DNA from: CAWDMC01 sp963803295 | Lineage (GTDB): Bacteria; Acidobacteriota; Terriglobia; UBA7540 | Reading direction: 5' to 3' | NCBI GenBank assembly: GCA_963803295.1 | Contig: CAWDMC010000023.1 | Location: forward strand, 372,001-436,000 | DNA length: 64,000 nt | Shown: positions 1 through 8,376 of the stretch, piece after piece | Layout of the letters: every line of letters begins with the position of its first letter | Position numbering within the stretch: position 1 is the stretch's first letter | Position numbers and translations under genes: made by a program | The notes under the pieces: model-generated | The model's input: only the letters and a program-made list of their open reading frames with translations | Told to the model about the DNA's origin: nothing | The model's database searches: none

Positions 1-2
1 GC

Positions 3-185
3 CGGTCCGCGGTGGAGATTCCGGAAGCGATCTCCGGGATGTTCGCCCGGATTTCCAGCGCCTGGAGACTCACTTTCACCGTCCCGGCGAAGAGTCGCAG
101 CCTTCAGATTCAACTGACTGTGCCCTGTCGCGACGGTGACCTTAGAATTTCCTGGCGGACACGCTTCCACCCGAAAGAGGGATAA
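3..185 (+). CDS. C-terminal end of an unidentified protein (5' end outside window)
   Basis: An open frame runs from the window edge and stops with TAA at 183-185, giving about 60 residues. It includes VEIPEAISGMFARISS, then a beta-rich tail that ends FHPKEG. Its stop lies 4 bp before the ATG of the next gene, and that gene's ribosome binding site sits inside its last codons, which suggests an operon. The tail has the look of a C-terminal beta domain following a larger domain, but too little is visible to name a family. Confidence 0.45.
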   Translation, partial: RSAVEIPEAISGMFARISSAWRLTFTVPAKSRSLQIQLTVPCRDGDLRISWRTRFHPKEG

Positions 186-189
186 GACC

Positions 190-996
190 ATGCGCTTGGC
201 ACGAGTTGAAATTGCCCTCGGTTCGACTCTGGCATTGGTCCTTGTGGTTTCGACGGTTCTCATTGTTCACCAGTTCCGGCGCCTCGCCGAATACCGGCGT
301 CAGCATGCCCAGGACCAACAGTCCCTCGCTCAGCTTCGAGAGGCCCTCCGTCAGCGGGCAGTCCAAACGGCCCCGGCCGAAGCCGAGAATCCGGGTCCGG
401 CGCCGAATGAGGCGGGGATCGCCAAACGCGATACAACGATCGCACAACTCGATCGGGAACTGGCTACGACGCGCGCCAGCGTAGAGGACCTTCAGACGCA
501 ACTCTCGAGTTCCAGAGACGAGCGGGAGAGGGCGCTTGCGGCCGCCAACGATCGGCACGAGCGGGAACAACAGGAATGGCAGAACCAGATCACCAGCTTG
601 AAACAGCAGCTCGACTCGGTTGAGGCTGAGTTACAAGCATCCCGGCAAAGAATCCTTGCCTTGGAAGCAGACAACGAAAAATTACGGAACGCCGCCAGCG
701 TGGGTTCTGCCCGTGCGGCTGAGTTGAATCGCCTGATCACCAGCCTGCAAGATCTGGAACATCGCCGCGAGGCCTACCTGACTTCCATCATCCACCGATA
801 CCGCGACATCACCAATCAATTTCGAGCCATGAGCGGCATGATGGACTCGGGCCGCGACCAGAGTTCCAGCGCTTTCAGTGAGGCAGCATTGACACGCATC
901 CAAGACGCCGTTTCATCCGCTGACGACGATCTTCGCCAGTTGAATGACCTTGATGCTCAGGTCCGCCGGATTCAGGAAAAGCTGGCGAAGAAGTAA
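190..996 (+). CDS. Membrane-anchored coiled-coil protein
   Basis: This is a 268-residue protein. One transmembrane segment (about residues 7-29, VEIALGSTLALVLVVSTVLI) is followed by a long, charged, Gln/Glu/Arg-rich coiled coil that fills most of the rest. The ATG at 190 is preferred over a GTG at 136 because a purine-rich GAGG lies just upstream and the previous reading frame stops at 185. The layout suggests an inner-membrane anchored protein with an elongated cytoplasmic or periplasmic rod. No catalytic motif is visible. Function is unknown; the only clue is probable cotranscription with the partial gene upstream. Confidence 0.7.
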   Translation: MRLARVEIALGSTLALVLVVSTVLIVHQFRRLAEYRRQHAQDQQSLAQLREALRQRAVQTAPAEAENPGPAPNEAGIAKRDTTIAQLDRELATTRASVEDLQTQLSSSRDERERALAAANDRHEREQQEWQNQITSLKQQLDSVEAELQASRQRILALEADNEKLRNAASVGSARAAELNRLITSLQDLEHRREAYLTSIIHRYRDITNQFRAMSGMMDSGRDQSSSAFSEAALTRIQDAVSSADDDLRQLNDLDAQVRRIQEKLAKK

Positions 997-1059
997 ATCG
1001 GACACCGGCCGTTATTTCAGCATCTCCCTCTCCTCACTCAATTCCTATTCATACGGGCC

Positions 1060-3732
1060 TTATTCATGCCGCAGTGCTACCGTGGGATCCAGCTTCGTTG
1101 CCCGGAGCGCTGGAATGTAACAGGCAAGCAGCGCCACCGCGGTGAGCAGCCCGGACACGGCCACAAACGTGGATGGGTCGATAGGATGGACACCGAACAG
1201 GAGACTTGCCAGGAAGCGCGTGAGCCCGAGCGCTCCAATCAGGCCGACGCCAACGCCAAGCAGGGTCAGTACCAAGCCTTGGCCCATTACGAGCCGCAAT
1301 ACATCTCCTCTTAGTGCGCCCAGCGCCATGCGAATGCCAATCTCGTGCGTCCGCTGACTTACCGAGTACGCAATCAGCCCATACACACCAATAGTTGTCA
1401 GCGTGAGCGCGATGCCAGCAAACACTTCCAAAAGAATCATCGTGAACCGCTGAGGGCTGATCGACTCCGCGACCATCTGATCCATCGGCTCGAAAACACG
1501 CACCATCTGATTGGGGTCGAACTCGGCCGACGTGGCGCGAATTGCCGGTACCCATGATTCGGGGGCGCCGGATGTTCGAGCGACCATGCCAATTCCGCCC
1601 GCAAAGAGCGAGAGAATCTCGTTCGGAAGCTGAGGCAGGGCAAAGTAAAATTGGGCCCGGCGATTGGCGGGGCCAGCATCGCCGAGGCCCCACTGCTCGA
1701 CGTGTCCCACCACACCCACGATCTGGGCGTGGGCATTCATTTCGACTGTGTTAATCCACCTTCCGAGGGGATTTTCGTTTGGAAAGTATCGCTGCGCAAA
1801 GTCTTCATCAACGACGACAACGTCAGGCGAGTTTTCATTATCTTGCGCAGAAATGAAGCGGCCGCGCCGGAGCGGGATCTCCATGGCCCTGAGGTAACCG
1901 GGCTGAACGGCATGCCACATGGCAACACCCATCTCACTTTGGGTGGTGGGCTTGGGTCGGCCACCGATCCAGAATGACATTTCGGAATCCCCGGCCATGG
2001 GCAACGCGCCCACGTACCCTGATGCTGCCTCAATGCCGGACACAGATTCAACTTTGGCAGTAAGATCATGCATGGCCAAGCGGAAGGTCGTGGGACTCGT
2101 CACTCTATCGTCCGAAAAGTTCACACCGAAGGTGAGGATGCCATGCGGATTGAAGCCCGGTCGGACATTCCAGAGCGCCGCGATGCTGCGGATCATCAAG
2201 CCCGCTCCGATGAGCAGGACGATTGATAGACTGATTTCGACCACAACAAAGACGCTTTGGGTGCGATGGCGAGCGCCACTTATGCTGTGAGAGCTATTCT
2301 TGAGCTTGGTCGCGATACCGCAATGGGCGGTCCGAACCGCCGGCGCAAAACCAAATACAACACCCGCAAGGACCGATATCACCAGCGTGAACATCAGCAC
2401 ATGGGCGTCAACTCGGACGCCGCTCGAACGCGGCATATAGGGCAGCAAGGCGATGATGGCTCTTGTGCCCCAGTTGGCAATGGTCAAACCGAGCGCCCCG
2501 CCGGCGAATGCCAGCAACATGCTTTCGGTAAGCAATTGACGGATCACGCGAGTTCGACTCGCGCCCAAGGCTGTGCGAATAGCGAATTCGCGACGGCGGC
2601 TGTTTGAACGGGCAAGCAAGAGGTTTATGACGTTGGCACAAGCGATGAGCAGAACAAAGCCCACCCCGCCCATCAAATCCGACAGAATACCTTGGATATC
2701 CCCGACGAGATCTCGATTGAGAGGCACAAGTCTGATGCCTGCGTCCTTGTCTGCCTCGGGATAATAAGCAGCGAGATTTCGAGCCACCAGGTCCATATCC
2801 GCCTGCGCTTGGGCCAGCGTTACGCCAGGCTTGAGACGTCCGAGGGCCGTCGTTCCCATGACGACTTTGCGATCGCGAAAGGTAGGGTTGTTCCACTGCC
2901 CAACAGTCGTGAAGACATCCAGGGAGAAGGAATCAAAACTCGCAATGGGCAGACGTGTAGAAACGACGCCAACGACGGTATAGACCTTCTGGTTCAGATT
3001 CACTCTAGTGCCGAGGACAGTTGGTGACGAGTTGAATTTGGTCTTCCAAAGAGCCTCGCTGATCAGCGCGACGGGAGGGGCTCCAAACGTGTCATCTTCC
3101 GGCCGGAAATCGCGTCCCAGGATTGGCCTAACACCAAGGGCAGCAAAAAAGCCTGCCGTGATCATCTGTCCGTACAAGATCTCAGGCGTGCCCAGTCCAG
3201 TGAGTTTGTAGTTCTGCCAATGGTAAGCGGCCATCGACGCAAAGGTGCGGTTGCCCTTTTGGCAGTCGAGGAAGTTCGCAAAGGACAGCACGTTGGACTC
3301 GGACGGCCCGCTTTTCCAGCGAATCGAGACGAGTTGCTGTGGATTAGGAAACGGTAGGGGGCGAAGCAGTACGCCGTACACGACCGAGAAAATTGCCGTG
3401 TTGGCTCCGATGCCGAGAGCAAGGGTAATCACGGCGACAGCTGTGAACCCTAGGCTCCGGCGCAACTGGCGCAGGCCGTAGCGCACGTCGCCAATTAGTT
3501 CTCCGAGCAGGCGAGTTCGTAAGGCGTCGTGGCACTCTTCCTGGTAACGCTGATATCCACCGAATTCGATCCGCGCCTGACGCTCCGCTTCGGCACGCGG
3601 GAGTCCCTGACGTTCCAGATCGTCGGCACGGTTTTGTAAGTGGGAGCGAAGCTCCTCTTCCATTTCCCCGTCCACTCGGGCACCGCCGAAAACAGAGTCC
3701 AGGATCGCGTGAAGAGAAGCTAAGAGTTTCAT
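1060..3732 (-). CDS. ADOP-type ABC transporter permease (MacB/FtsX-like)
   Basis: This 890-residue protein has the full acidobacterial ADOP layout. An N-terminal helical cap (residues 1-80, with EEELRSHLQNRADDLERQG) is followed by a transmembrane helix (LGFTAVAVITLALGIGANTA), a periplasmic MacB-like core domain, three helices near residues 350-460, a second periplasmic core domain, and three C-terminal helices. It is therefore a duplicated FtsX/MacB permease in one chain. The family is thought to export peptides, lipids or drugs, or to transmit force across the envelope. No ATPase gene lies beside it. The start overlaps the stop of the broken padR gene (ATGA), the usual coupled arrangement for this family. 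Confidence 0.9.
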   Translation of the reverse strand: MKLLASLHAILDSVFGGARVDGEMEEELRSHLQNRADDLERQGLPRAEAERQARIEFGGYQRYQEECHDALRTRLLGELIGDVRYGLRQLRRSLGFTAVAVITLALGIGANTAIFSVVYGVLLRPLPFPNPQQLVSIRWKSGPSESNVLSFANFLDCQKGNRTFASMAAYHWQNYKLTGLGTPEILYGQMITAGFFAALGVRPILGRDFRPEDDTFGAPPVALISEALWKTKFNSSPTVLGTRVNLNQKVYTVVGVVSTRLPIASFDSFSLDVFTTVGQWNNPTFRDRKVVMGTTALGRLKPGVTLAQAQADMDLVARNLAAYYPEADKDAGIRLVPLNRDLVGDIQGILSDLMGGVGFVLLIACANVINLLLARSNSRRREFAIRTALGASRTRVIRQLLTESMLLAFAGGALGLTIANWGTRAIIALLPYMPRSSGVRVDAHVLMFTLVISVLAGVVFGFAPAVRTAHCGIATKLKNSSHSISGARHRTQSVFVVVEISLSIVLLIGAGLMIRSIAALWNVRPGFNPHGILTFGVNFSDDRVTSPTTFRLAMHDLTAKVESVSGIEAASGYVGALPMAGDSEMSFWIGGRPKPTTQSEMGVAMWHAVQPGYLRAMEIPLRRGRFISAQDNENSPDVVVVDEDFAQRYFPNENPLGRWINTVEMNAHAQIVGVVGHVEQWGLGDAGPANRRAQFYFALPQLPNEILSLFAGGIGMVARTSGAPESWVPAIRATSAEFDPNQMVRVFEPMDQMVAESISPQRFTMILLEVFAGIALTLTTIGVYGLIAYSVSQRTHEIGIRMALGALRGDVLRLVMGQGLVLTLLGVGVGLIGALGLTRFLASLLFGVHPIDPSTFVAVSGLLTAVALLACYIPALRATKLDPTVALRHE

Positions 3733-4068
3733 AATTCCTCGAATTGTGTGCCGAGAGCACTTCTTATTGCAGCGGCAAGCCGGTTCCAGTCTTCGGTCTC
3801 CCGGCGGAGCCGCTTTTGCCGGGTTCTCGTCAATTCGTACTACTTCAGCTGCCGGTTATTTTCCAAAGCGCCCCAGATTGCTTTAAGTAGCCCTGGCGCA
3901 CCAGGCGAAACAAGGCCGGATACAGCGCCCCTTGCTCGATTGTCAGGGCCCGTTGGAAATCTGCCCAATTCGCAGCAGAACGTCGTAAACATGTAGGGAA
4001 CCGAGCGAGACGGCCTTCAGAACCAATGGATCAAGAGGTGCCGGCAGAATTCGGGCTTCTACGTTTAT
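3729..4068 (-). pseudogene. PadR-family regulator, decayed
   Basis: Conceptual translation in three frames rebuilds a PadR winged-helix regulator: DPLVLKAVSLGSLHVYDVLL, then ALTIEQGALYPALFRLVRQG, then WGALENNRQLK, a TAG stop, and YELTRTRQKRLRRETEDWN. Two frame changes (near 3945 and 3900) and one nonsense codon at the conserved KYY position break it. The expected start codon reads ATA at 4066-4068, behind an intact AGGAAG ribosome binding site. The stop overlaps the permease ATG. PadR proteins normally repress the downstream permease, so the permease may have lost its own regulator here. Sequence error at several sites is the alternative. Confidence 0.8.
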
Positions 4069-4073
4069 AGCTT

Positions 4074-4088
4074 CCTAAATAGATTAGG
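4074..4088. promoter_or_regulatory. Candidate operator dyad in front of padR/permease
   Basis: CCTAAATAGATTAGG has perfect 5-bp arms (CCTAA/TTAGG) around a 5-bp centre. It lies directly downstream of the -10 element and over the expected transcription start, a typical repressor position. The assignment to PadR is inferred from location only. Confidence 0.4.
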
Positions 4089-4118
4089 AGTGTACCTCAT
4101 TCGCGTGTTGCAGGTCAA
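4089..4118 (-). promoter_or_regulatory. Candidate sigma-70 type promoter for padR-permease
   Basis: On the minus strand TTGACC (4113-4118), an 18-bp spacer and TACACT (4089-4094) fit -35 and -10 elements. The predicted start would fall near 4082, inside the adjacent dyad and about 14 bp before the lost padR start codon. Confidence 0.45.
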
Positions 4119-4167
4119 TCGGCTGGTTAAATCTGGGTGCGCAACATAGAAGCCGAGAAACTTGCAT

Positions 4168-6642
4168 TTATGGCGCGATCTGCGCCGTCAAAGCAACTCC
4201 CCGGTCCGGAGTTTTCAACCACACTATGCCCGTCTCCTCGGCATAGGCCCATCCTTCACTCACTGCAAGAAGAGCGTCGAGCGATTTCTCGGCGGCAAGT
4301 TCTTTCCCTCCCTCCTGCACTTGCCGGGGCCGTGTCCGCTGGCCATGGATCTCAAGAACCAATGAACGCGCCGGGGGTGCATAGGAACCCTGACGCGCGG
4401 AAATCTCCACACTCACACCGCCGGACCCCTGCGTAACAGTCAGGTGCTGCTGCAGCGAGACCCCGCGTTGGTAGTCGAAACTGATTCCATCATCTTCGTA
4501 ATACCCGCGAGAGGAAATCCCCTCCGGGTATATTTTGAATGTCAATGGGTTGATGGGAGCCTCATCCGCATATTGGACCGCCTGTTGGCTCGGCACAATG
4601 GCGCCACCCCGGACGAAAAGCGGAATACGAGTGAGCGGTGCGTCCACGGTCAGGGTCGTGGGACCGGCGATCCGGCGCTCAGTCCAGAAGTCATACCAAA
4701 CGCCACGCGGCAGATACACCTCCCTCTGAATATCGTCATCTTTGGTTACCGGCGCAACCAGGATGTCGTTGCCAAAAAGGAATTCATCGTTCTGCCGGAC
4801 CGCTTGGGCATCGTCCGGATACTCGAGCAGCAATGGACGCATGATGGGCACCCCGGTCTCGGCGGCCTCCCAAAAGGCGTTGTAGAGGTAAGGAAGCAGA
4901 CGGTAGCGCAGCTCGATTGAATGTCGATTGATCTCTTCCAGGCGGTTTCCGAATGCCCACGGCTCCAGGTTGCCCGGACCGCCGGAATGGGTCCAGCAGA
5001 AAGGAGTAAACACCCCGGCCTGCAACCAGCGTGCATACAGTTCCGGACTGGGAACAGGTGAGATGCCACCGATATCGGCGCCCGAGAACTGCAAGCCCGA
5101 GAGCCCCATGGACATAAGCATAGGCATGCTGAGACGCAGGTGATCCCAAGTGCCCCAGTTGTCACCGCTCCATTGTGCAGCGTAACGCTGTCCCCCGGCA
5201 TAAGTGGCGCGCGTGATGACCAGAGGGCGCTCATTGGGCCGAAAATTGAGCATGCCTTCGCGGGTTGCGGCCGACTCCAGCATTCCATACACATTGTGAA
5301 TTTTGGCATGGGGAGCAGGCCCCTGGTCGGTCTCATGGACAAGGTCCAAGTCGAACGTGACCGGCCTCAGGGGGTGGTCATCGGATAGGAAGACCGTGGG
5401 CTCGTTCATATCCGTCAGGATACCGGCGATTCCATCTTCCAACTGGCCCTTGAAGAGCGCGCCCCACCAGGCACGTACCTTCTGCGAAGCGAAATCGGGA
5501 AAAACACTATCACCGGGCCACCCTTTGGCGACGTAGGGCTTCCCATCGGACCTTTTCATGAAATCGCCGCCAGCCAGTCCTTGCTGGTAGACCCAGTAGT
5601 TGGGATCGACTTTCACGTACGGATCGACGATGGCGATGACGTGGAATCCCTGTTGGCGCAGGTCGGAGAGCATGCGATGCGGGTCGGGGAACCGTGACTT
5701 GTCCCAAGTGAAAACCCTGAACCCATCCATATAGTCAACGTCCAAAAAGATCCCATCACAAGGAATGCTTCGATGGCGGAAATTCTCGGCAATGAAACGA
5801 ACCGTGCGTTCCGGGTAGTAGCTATATCGGCTCTGGATGTACCCCATGGACCAGCGCGGCGGGAGCGGAGAGCGCCCGACTAACTCCGTGAATCGCCCGA
5901 TTACCCTCTTCGGATCGGGGCCGGAAAAGAAGTAATAATTGAGTTCGCCGCCCTCGGCGCCGAAAGAGTAAAGGTCAGGCGATTCCGCCCCCATATCGAA
6001 GGACGAGCGGTAAGTGTTGTCGAAAAACAGCCCGTAGGCCCGCCCTCCGCGTAGGGCGATGAAGAACGGCACCGACTGGTAAAGGGGATCGGTAGAGGCA
6101 TCAAATCCCGCAGGGTCAGTATTCCACATAACGTAGGAGTGGCCGCGTTTATCTAAAGGAGTGCTCTTCTCGCCAAGGCCGAAATACTGCTCGTCAGGCG
6201 GCATCCACTTCCAGCAGCGCACATGCTGGCCTTCCCAGCTCATTCCCCGGCTATCCGCATCCTTCGAGAGCAACCGCCCGCTGCGGTCGTAGAACTCCAC
6301 TCGAAAGGGAGAGAGATGGACACGCACCTCCAACTCGGAAGTTCGAATGATTCGCGAATCCCGGCCTCCGGAGAATTCCGCCGGGACATTCGGCCAGTCC
6401 TTCTTGGCGACGGCCCAAGAATTGTCGGGACCAGGAGTTCCAGGAGTCATACGCACGCGGATCAGATCCGGAGCAAGAACCCTGATGATCACAGTGGCTT
6501 GACGGTTCGTAAACGTTTCCTGGTTTGCCTGTGGCGCCGAGGCAGTCATGCTGCCCACATTCTGCCATTCCGCCGCCGCGAAACTGGCCAACAAGAGCAA
6601 AAAGCCAATGGTCCGAGCTATCCACACTAAGATTCCGCTCAT
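4168..6642 (-). CDS. Glycoside hydrolase family 31 (alpha-glucosidase/alpha-xylosidase type)
   Basis: This 824-residue protein carries a signal peptide (VWIARTIGFLLLLASFAAAE). It then has an N-terminal beta-sandwich domain, the GH31 (beta/alpha)8 barrel and C-terminal beta domains. The nucleophile is Asp411 in GILTDMNEP and the acid/base is Asp494 in WSGDNWGTWDH. The FLDVDYMDGFRVFTWD loop is also typical of the family. GH31 enzymes remove alpha-linked glucose or xylose with retention. The open frame extends to 6918, but the ATG at 6642 has GGAGG about 10 bp upstream and puts the signal peptide at the N-terminus; an ATG at 6657 is an alternative. The upstream sugar oxidoreductase-like gene is on the same strand. 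The exact substrate cannot be read from sequence. Confidence 0.92.
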   Translation of the reverse strand: MSGILVWIARTIGFLLLLASFAAAEWQNVGSMTASAPQANQETFTNRQATVIIRVLAPDLIRVRMTPGTPGPDNSWAVAKKDWPNVPAEFSGGRDSRIIRTSELEVRVHLSPFRVEFYDRSGRLLSKDADSRGMSWEGQHVRCWKWMPPDEQYFGLGEKSTPLDKRGHSYVMWNTDPAGFDASTDPLYQSVPFFIALRGGRAYGLFFDNTYRSSFDMGAESPDLYSFGAEGGELNYYFFSGPDPKRVIGRFTELVGRSPLPPRWSMGYIQSRYSYYPERTVRFIAENFRHRSIPCDGIFLDVDYMDGFRVFTWDKSRFPDPHRMLSDLRQQGFHVIAIVDPYVKVDPNYWVYQQGLAGGDFMKRSDGKPYVAKGWPGDSVFPDFASQKVRAWWGALFKGQLEDGIAGILTDMNEPTVFLSDDHPLRPVTFDLDLVHETDQGPAPHAKIHNVYGMLESAATREGMLNFRPNERPLVITRATYAGGQRYAAQWSGDNWGTWDHLRLSMPMLMSMGLSGLQFSGADIGGISPVPSPELYARWLQAGVFTPFCWTHSGGPGNLEPWAFGNRLEEINRHSIELRYRLLPYLYNAFWEAAETGVPIMRPLLLEYPDDAQAVRQNDEFLFGNDILVAPVTKDDDIQREVYLPRGVWYDFWTERRIAGPTTLTVDAPLTRIPLFVRGGAIVPSQQAVQYADEAPINPLTFKIYPEGISSRGYYEDDGISFDYQRGVSLQQHLTVTQGSGGVSVEISARQGSYAPPARSLVLEIHGQRTRPRQVQEGGKELAAEKSLDALLAVSEGWAYAEETGIVWLKTPDRGVALTAQIAP

Positions 6643-6871
6643 GAATGTTGCCTCCATCTCTTCCTGGCTTGACGTCGGGGGCGTTTCAAAAATGGAATAT
6701 GACAGTCCACGCCGCACCTGCTTGGTCCCGCGCATGCCTATTGGCATCTCAGGGAAGACGTACTCTATCCCCCAGATCCCGTTCTGTAAAGTCCACTGGC
6801 TAGGACGGCTCAGTCGGTGCAACCCACGGAAAGAGAGAGGTCCCAGAGAATCCAACGGAACCGCATCGCAC

Positions 6872-7879
6872 TTACGGTCTTTCCCATTTGCCCGATTCCG
6901 CAGATCGGAAGACGGCATCGATCACGGACATATTCTTGATTGCATCCTCTACTGGAACGGGAACCTCGGTTCCTTCGCGAATCGCCCTCGAGAACACGTC
7001 GCCTTGAATCGTGTACTGGTCGCAGGTTGCGAACTCTTCCGTGCTCACGCCCGCTCCGAAGAGGTCGCGCCCGTTGTCAATGAAGATCCGGCACGGCCTG
7101 TCGTTCGGGGCATTAAACGGGATCTCAATCTCGATCCGTCCTTCGGTACCGAAAAACTGCATCCGCTGATAGGGCACAAGTTGGGTACTGCAGGCGAAGA
7201 TGGACTGTCCCGACGGGAAATCGAGGATCGCCGAGGTTAGCCGGTCAATCCTTAGCTCAGGATCGCGCTCGACGAGCCCCATCACCCGCAAGGGTTCTTC
7301 GCGGAAAACAAAACGCGAAAGCGTGATTGGGTAGCAACCTATATCCATTAAGGCTCCGCCACCCCACTCGGGAACGTTGCGGATATTGGCAGGGTCGCGG
7401 TTGAAGTAGCTGAAGGAGCCCATGATTGCGCGTAACGTGCCGATCTGGCCAGCCTCGATGATCTCCCGAGTCCGCAGCCACTGCGGGTGCGTGCGGACCA
7501 TAAAGGCTTCACCGACCCTGACGCCGGTGCGGTCCCGCGCCGTCAAGAGCGCCCTGGCCTCTTCGGCAGTCAGGCTCAGCGGTTTTTCGCATAGAACATG
7601 CTTGCCCGCTTCTACCGCCTGGAGGGTCCACGGAACGTGGAGATGGTTTGGGAGCGGGTTGTAGACCGCCTCGATCGCTGGATCCCGCAAGAGCTCTTCA
7701 TACGATCCATAGGCCCTGGTAATGCCGAGAGCATTTGCCGCGGCTTTAGCTTTGTCGCGGTCACGCGAGGCGATCGCCGAGATCTCGGTCCATTCTCCCC
7801 GCTGCATCGCCGGTATCACCTTCCAAACCGCGATCCGGGCAGTGCCCAGAACGCCCCACCGCACCTTGTTTCGCACCAT
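6872..7879 (-). CDS. Gfo/Idh/MocA-family oxidoreductase
   Basis: This is a 335-residue NAD(P)-dependent dehydrogenase. The N-terminal Rossmann fold starts RWGVLGTARIAVWKVIPAM. The family signature CEKPLS follows GKHVL, and the C-terminal domain includes GGGALMDIGCYPI. Known members oxidise or reduce sugars, inositol and xylose (dihydrodiol/xylose dehydrogenase subgroup). The start at 7879 has AAGGAG upstream; the longer frame to 8113 has no coding look. It precedes the GH31 gene by 229 bp on the same strand, which suggests a shared role in oligosaccharide use, although cotranscription is not proven. Confidence 0.88.
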   Translation of the reverse strand: MVRNKVRWGVLGTARIAVWKVIPAMQRGEWTEISAIASRDRDKAKAAANALGITRAYGSYEELLRDPAIEAVYNPLPNHLHVPWTLQAVEAGKHVLCEKPLSLTAEEARALLTARDRTGVRVGEAFMVRTHPQWLRTREIIEAGQIGTLRAIMGSFSYFNRDPANIRNVPEWGGGALMDIGCYPITLSRFVFREEPLRVMGLVERDPELRIDRLTSAILDFPSGQSIFACSTQLVPYQRMQFFGTEGRIEIEIPFNAPNDRPCRIFIDNGRDLFGAGVSTEEFATCDQYTIQGDVFSRAIREGTEVPVPVEDAIKNMSVIDAVFRSAESGKWERP

Positions 7880-8376
7880 CGCATCTCCTTTCCAGCGCCG
7901 GATTCTATCGCGAACGGCCCGGCCCGATCCATTCATTCCTGGACGTCCCATCGCCGGCATGTCACTGAGCTTTCTCTTCGGGAGAGCCTCGCATCTGAAA
8001 CATGCGTCGGACATGCTCGGGGACTTGTTCTCCGATGTCGGTCTCGGGCCAGCTTTAAGTTGGCGCGGCCTCTGCTCCCAGGCGCTGCTCGCCGTTCTTC
8101 TGGCTCTCTTCACCCATGTTGCTGTCGAGCGGATGGAAGTCTGACAGCGTCGATAGAGTCGACAGAGTCGACCGAGCGGGCAGAATCCTGGAAACTGGTG
8201 TACAATCTCCGGTGATCTTCACGGTATGGGTCACGATTCCGGACAAGATTCTGGCAAAGACACTCGCCCTGTATCAAAACCTCACTATGTAACCTGACCA
8301 ATCCGTAGTTTTCCCCTGCTGGGCCAGGCATGCGAACCTGCGTCCCTGAGACCTGCACTGGCACGGAAGGAATTGA
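7880..8376. other. Gene-free spacer with short tandem repeat
   Basis: No convincing gene lies here. Around 8148-8176 there are three imperfect copies of a 9-bp unit (GTCGATAGA, GTCGACAGA, GTCGACCGA). Simple repeats of this kind recur between genes in the window. The stretch ends with the leader of the phosphate transporter gene. Confidence 0.5.

Noticed and set aside
7880..8113. N-terminal extension of the Gfo/Idh/MocA protein
   Set aside because: The extension is unconserved and arginine-rich. The ATG at 7879 has a strong ribosome binding site directly upstream of the Rossmann motif.
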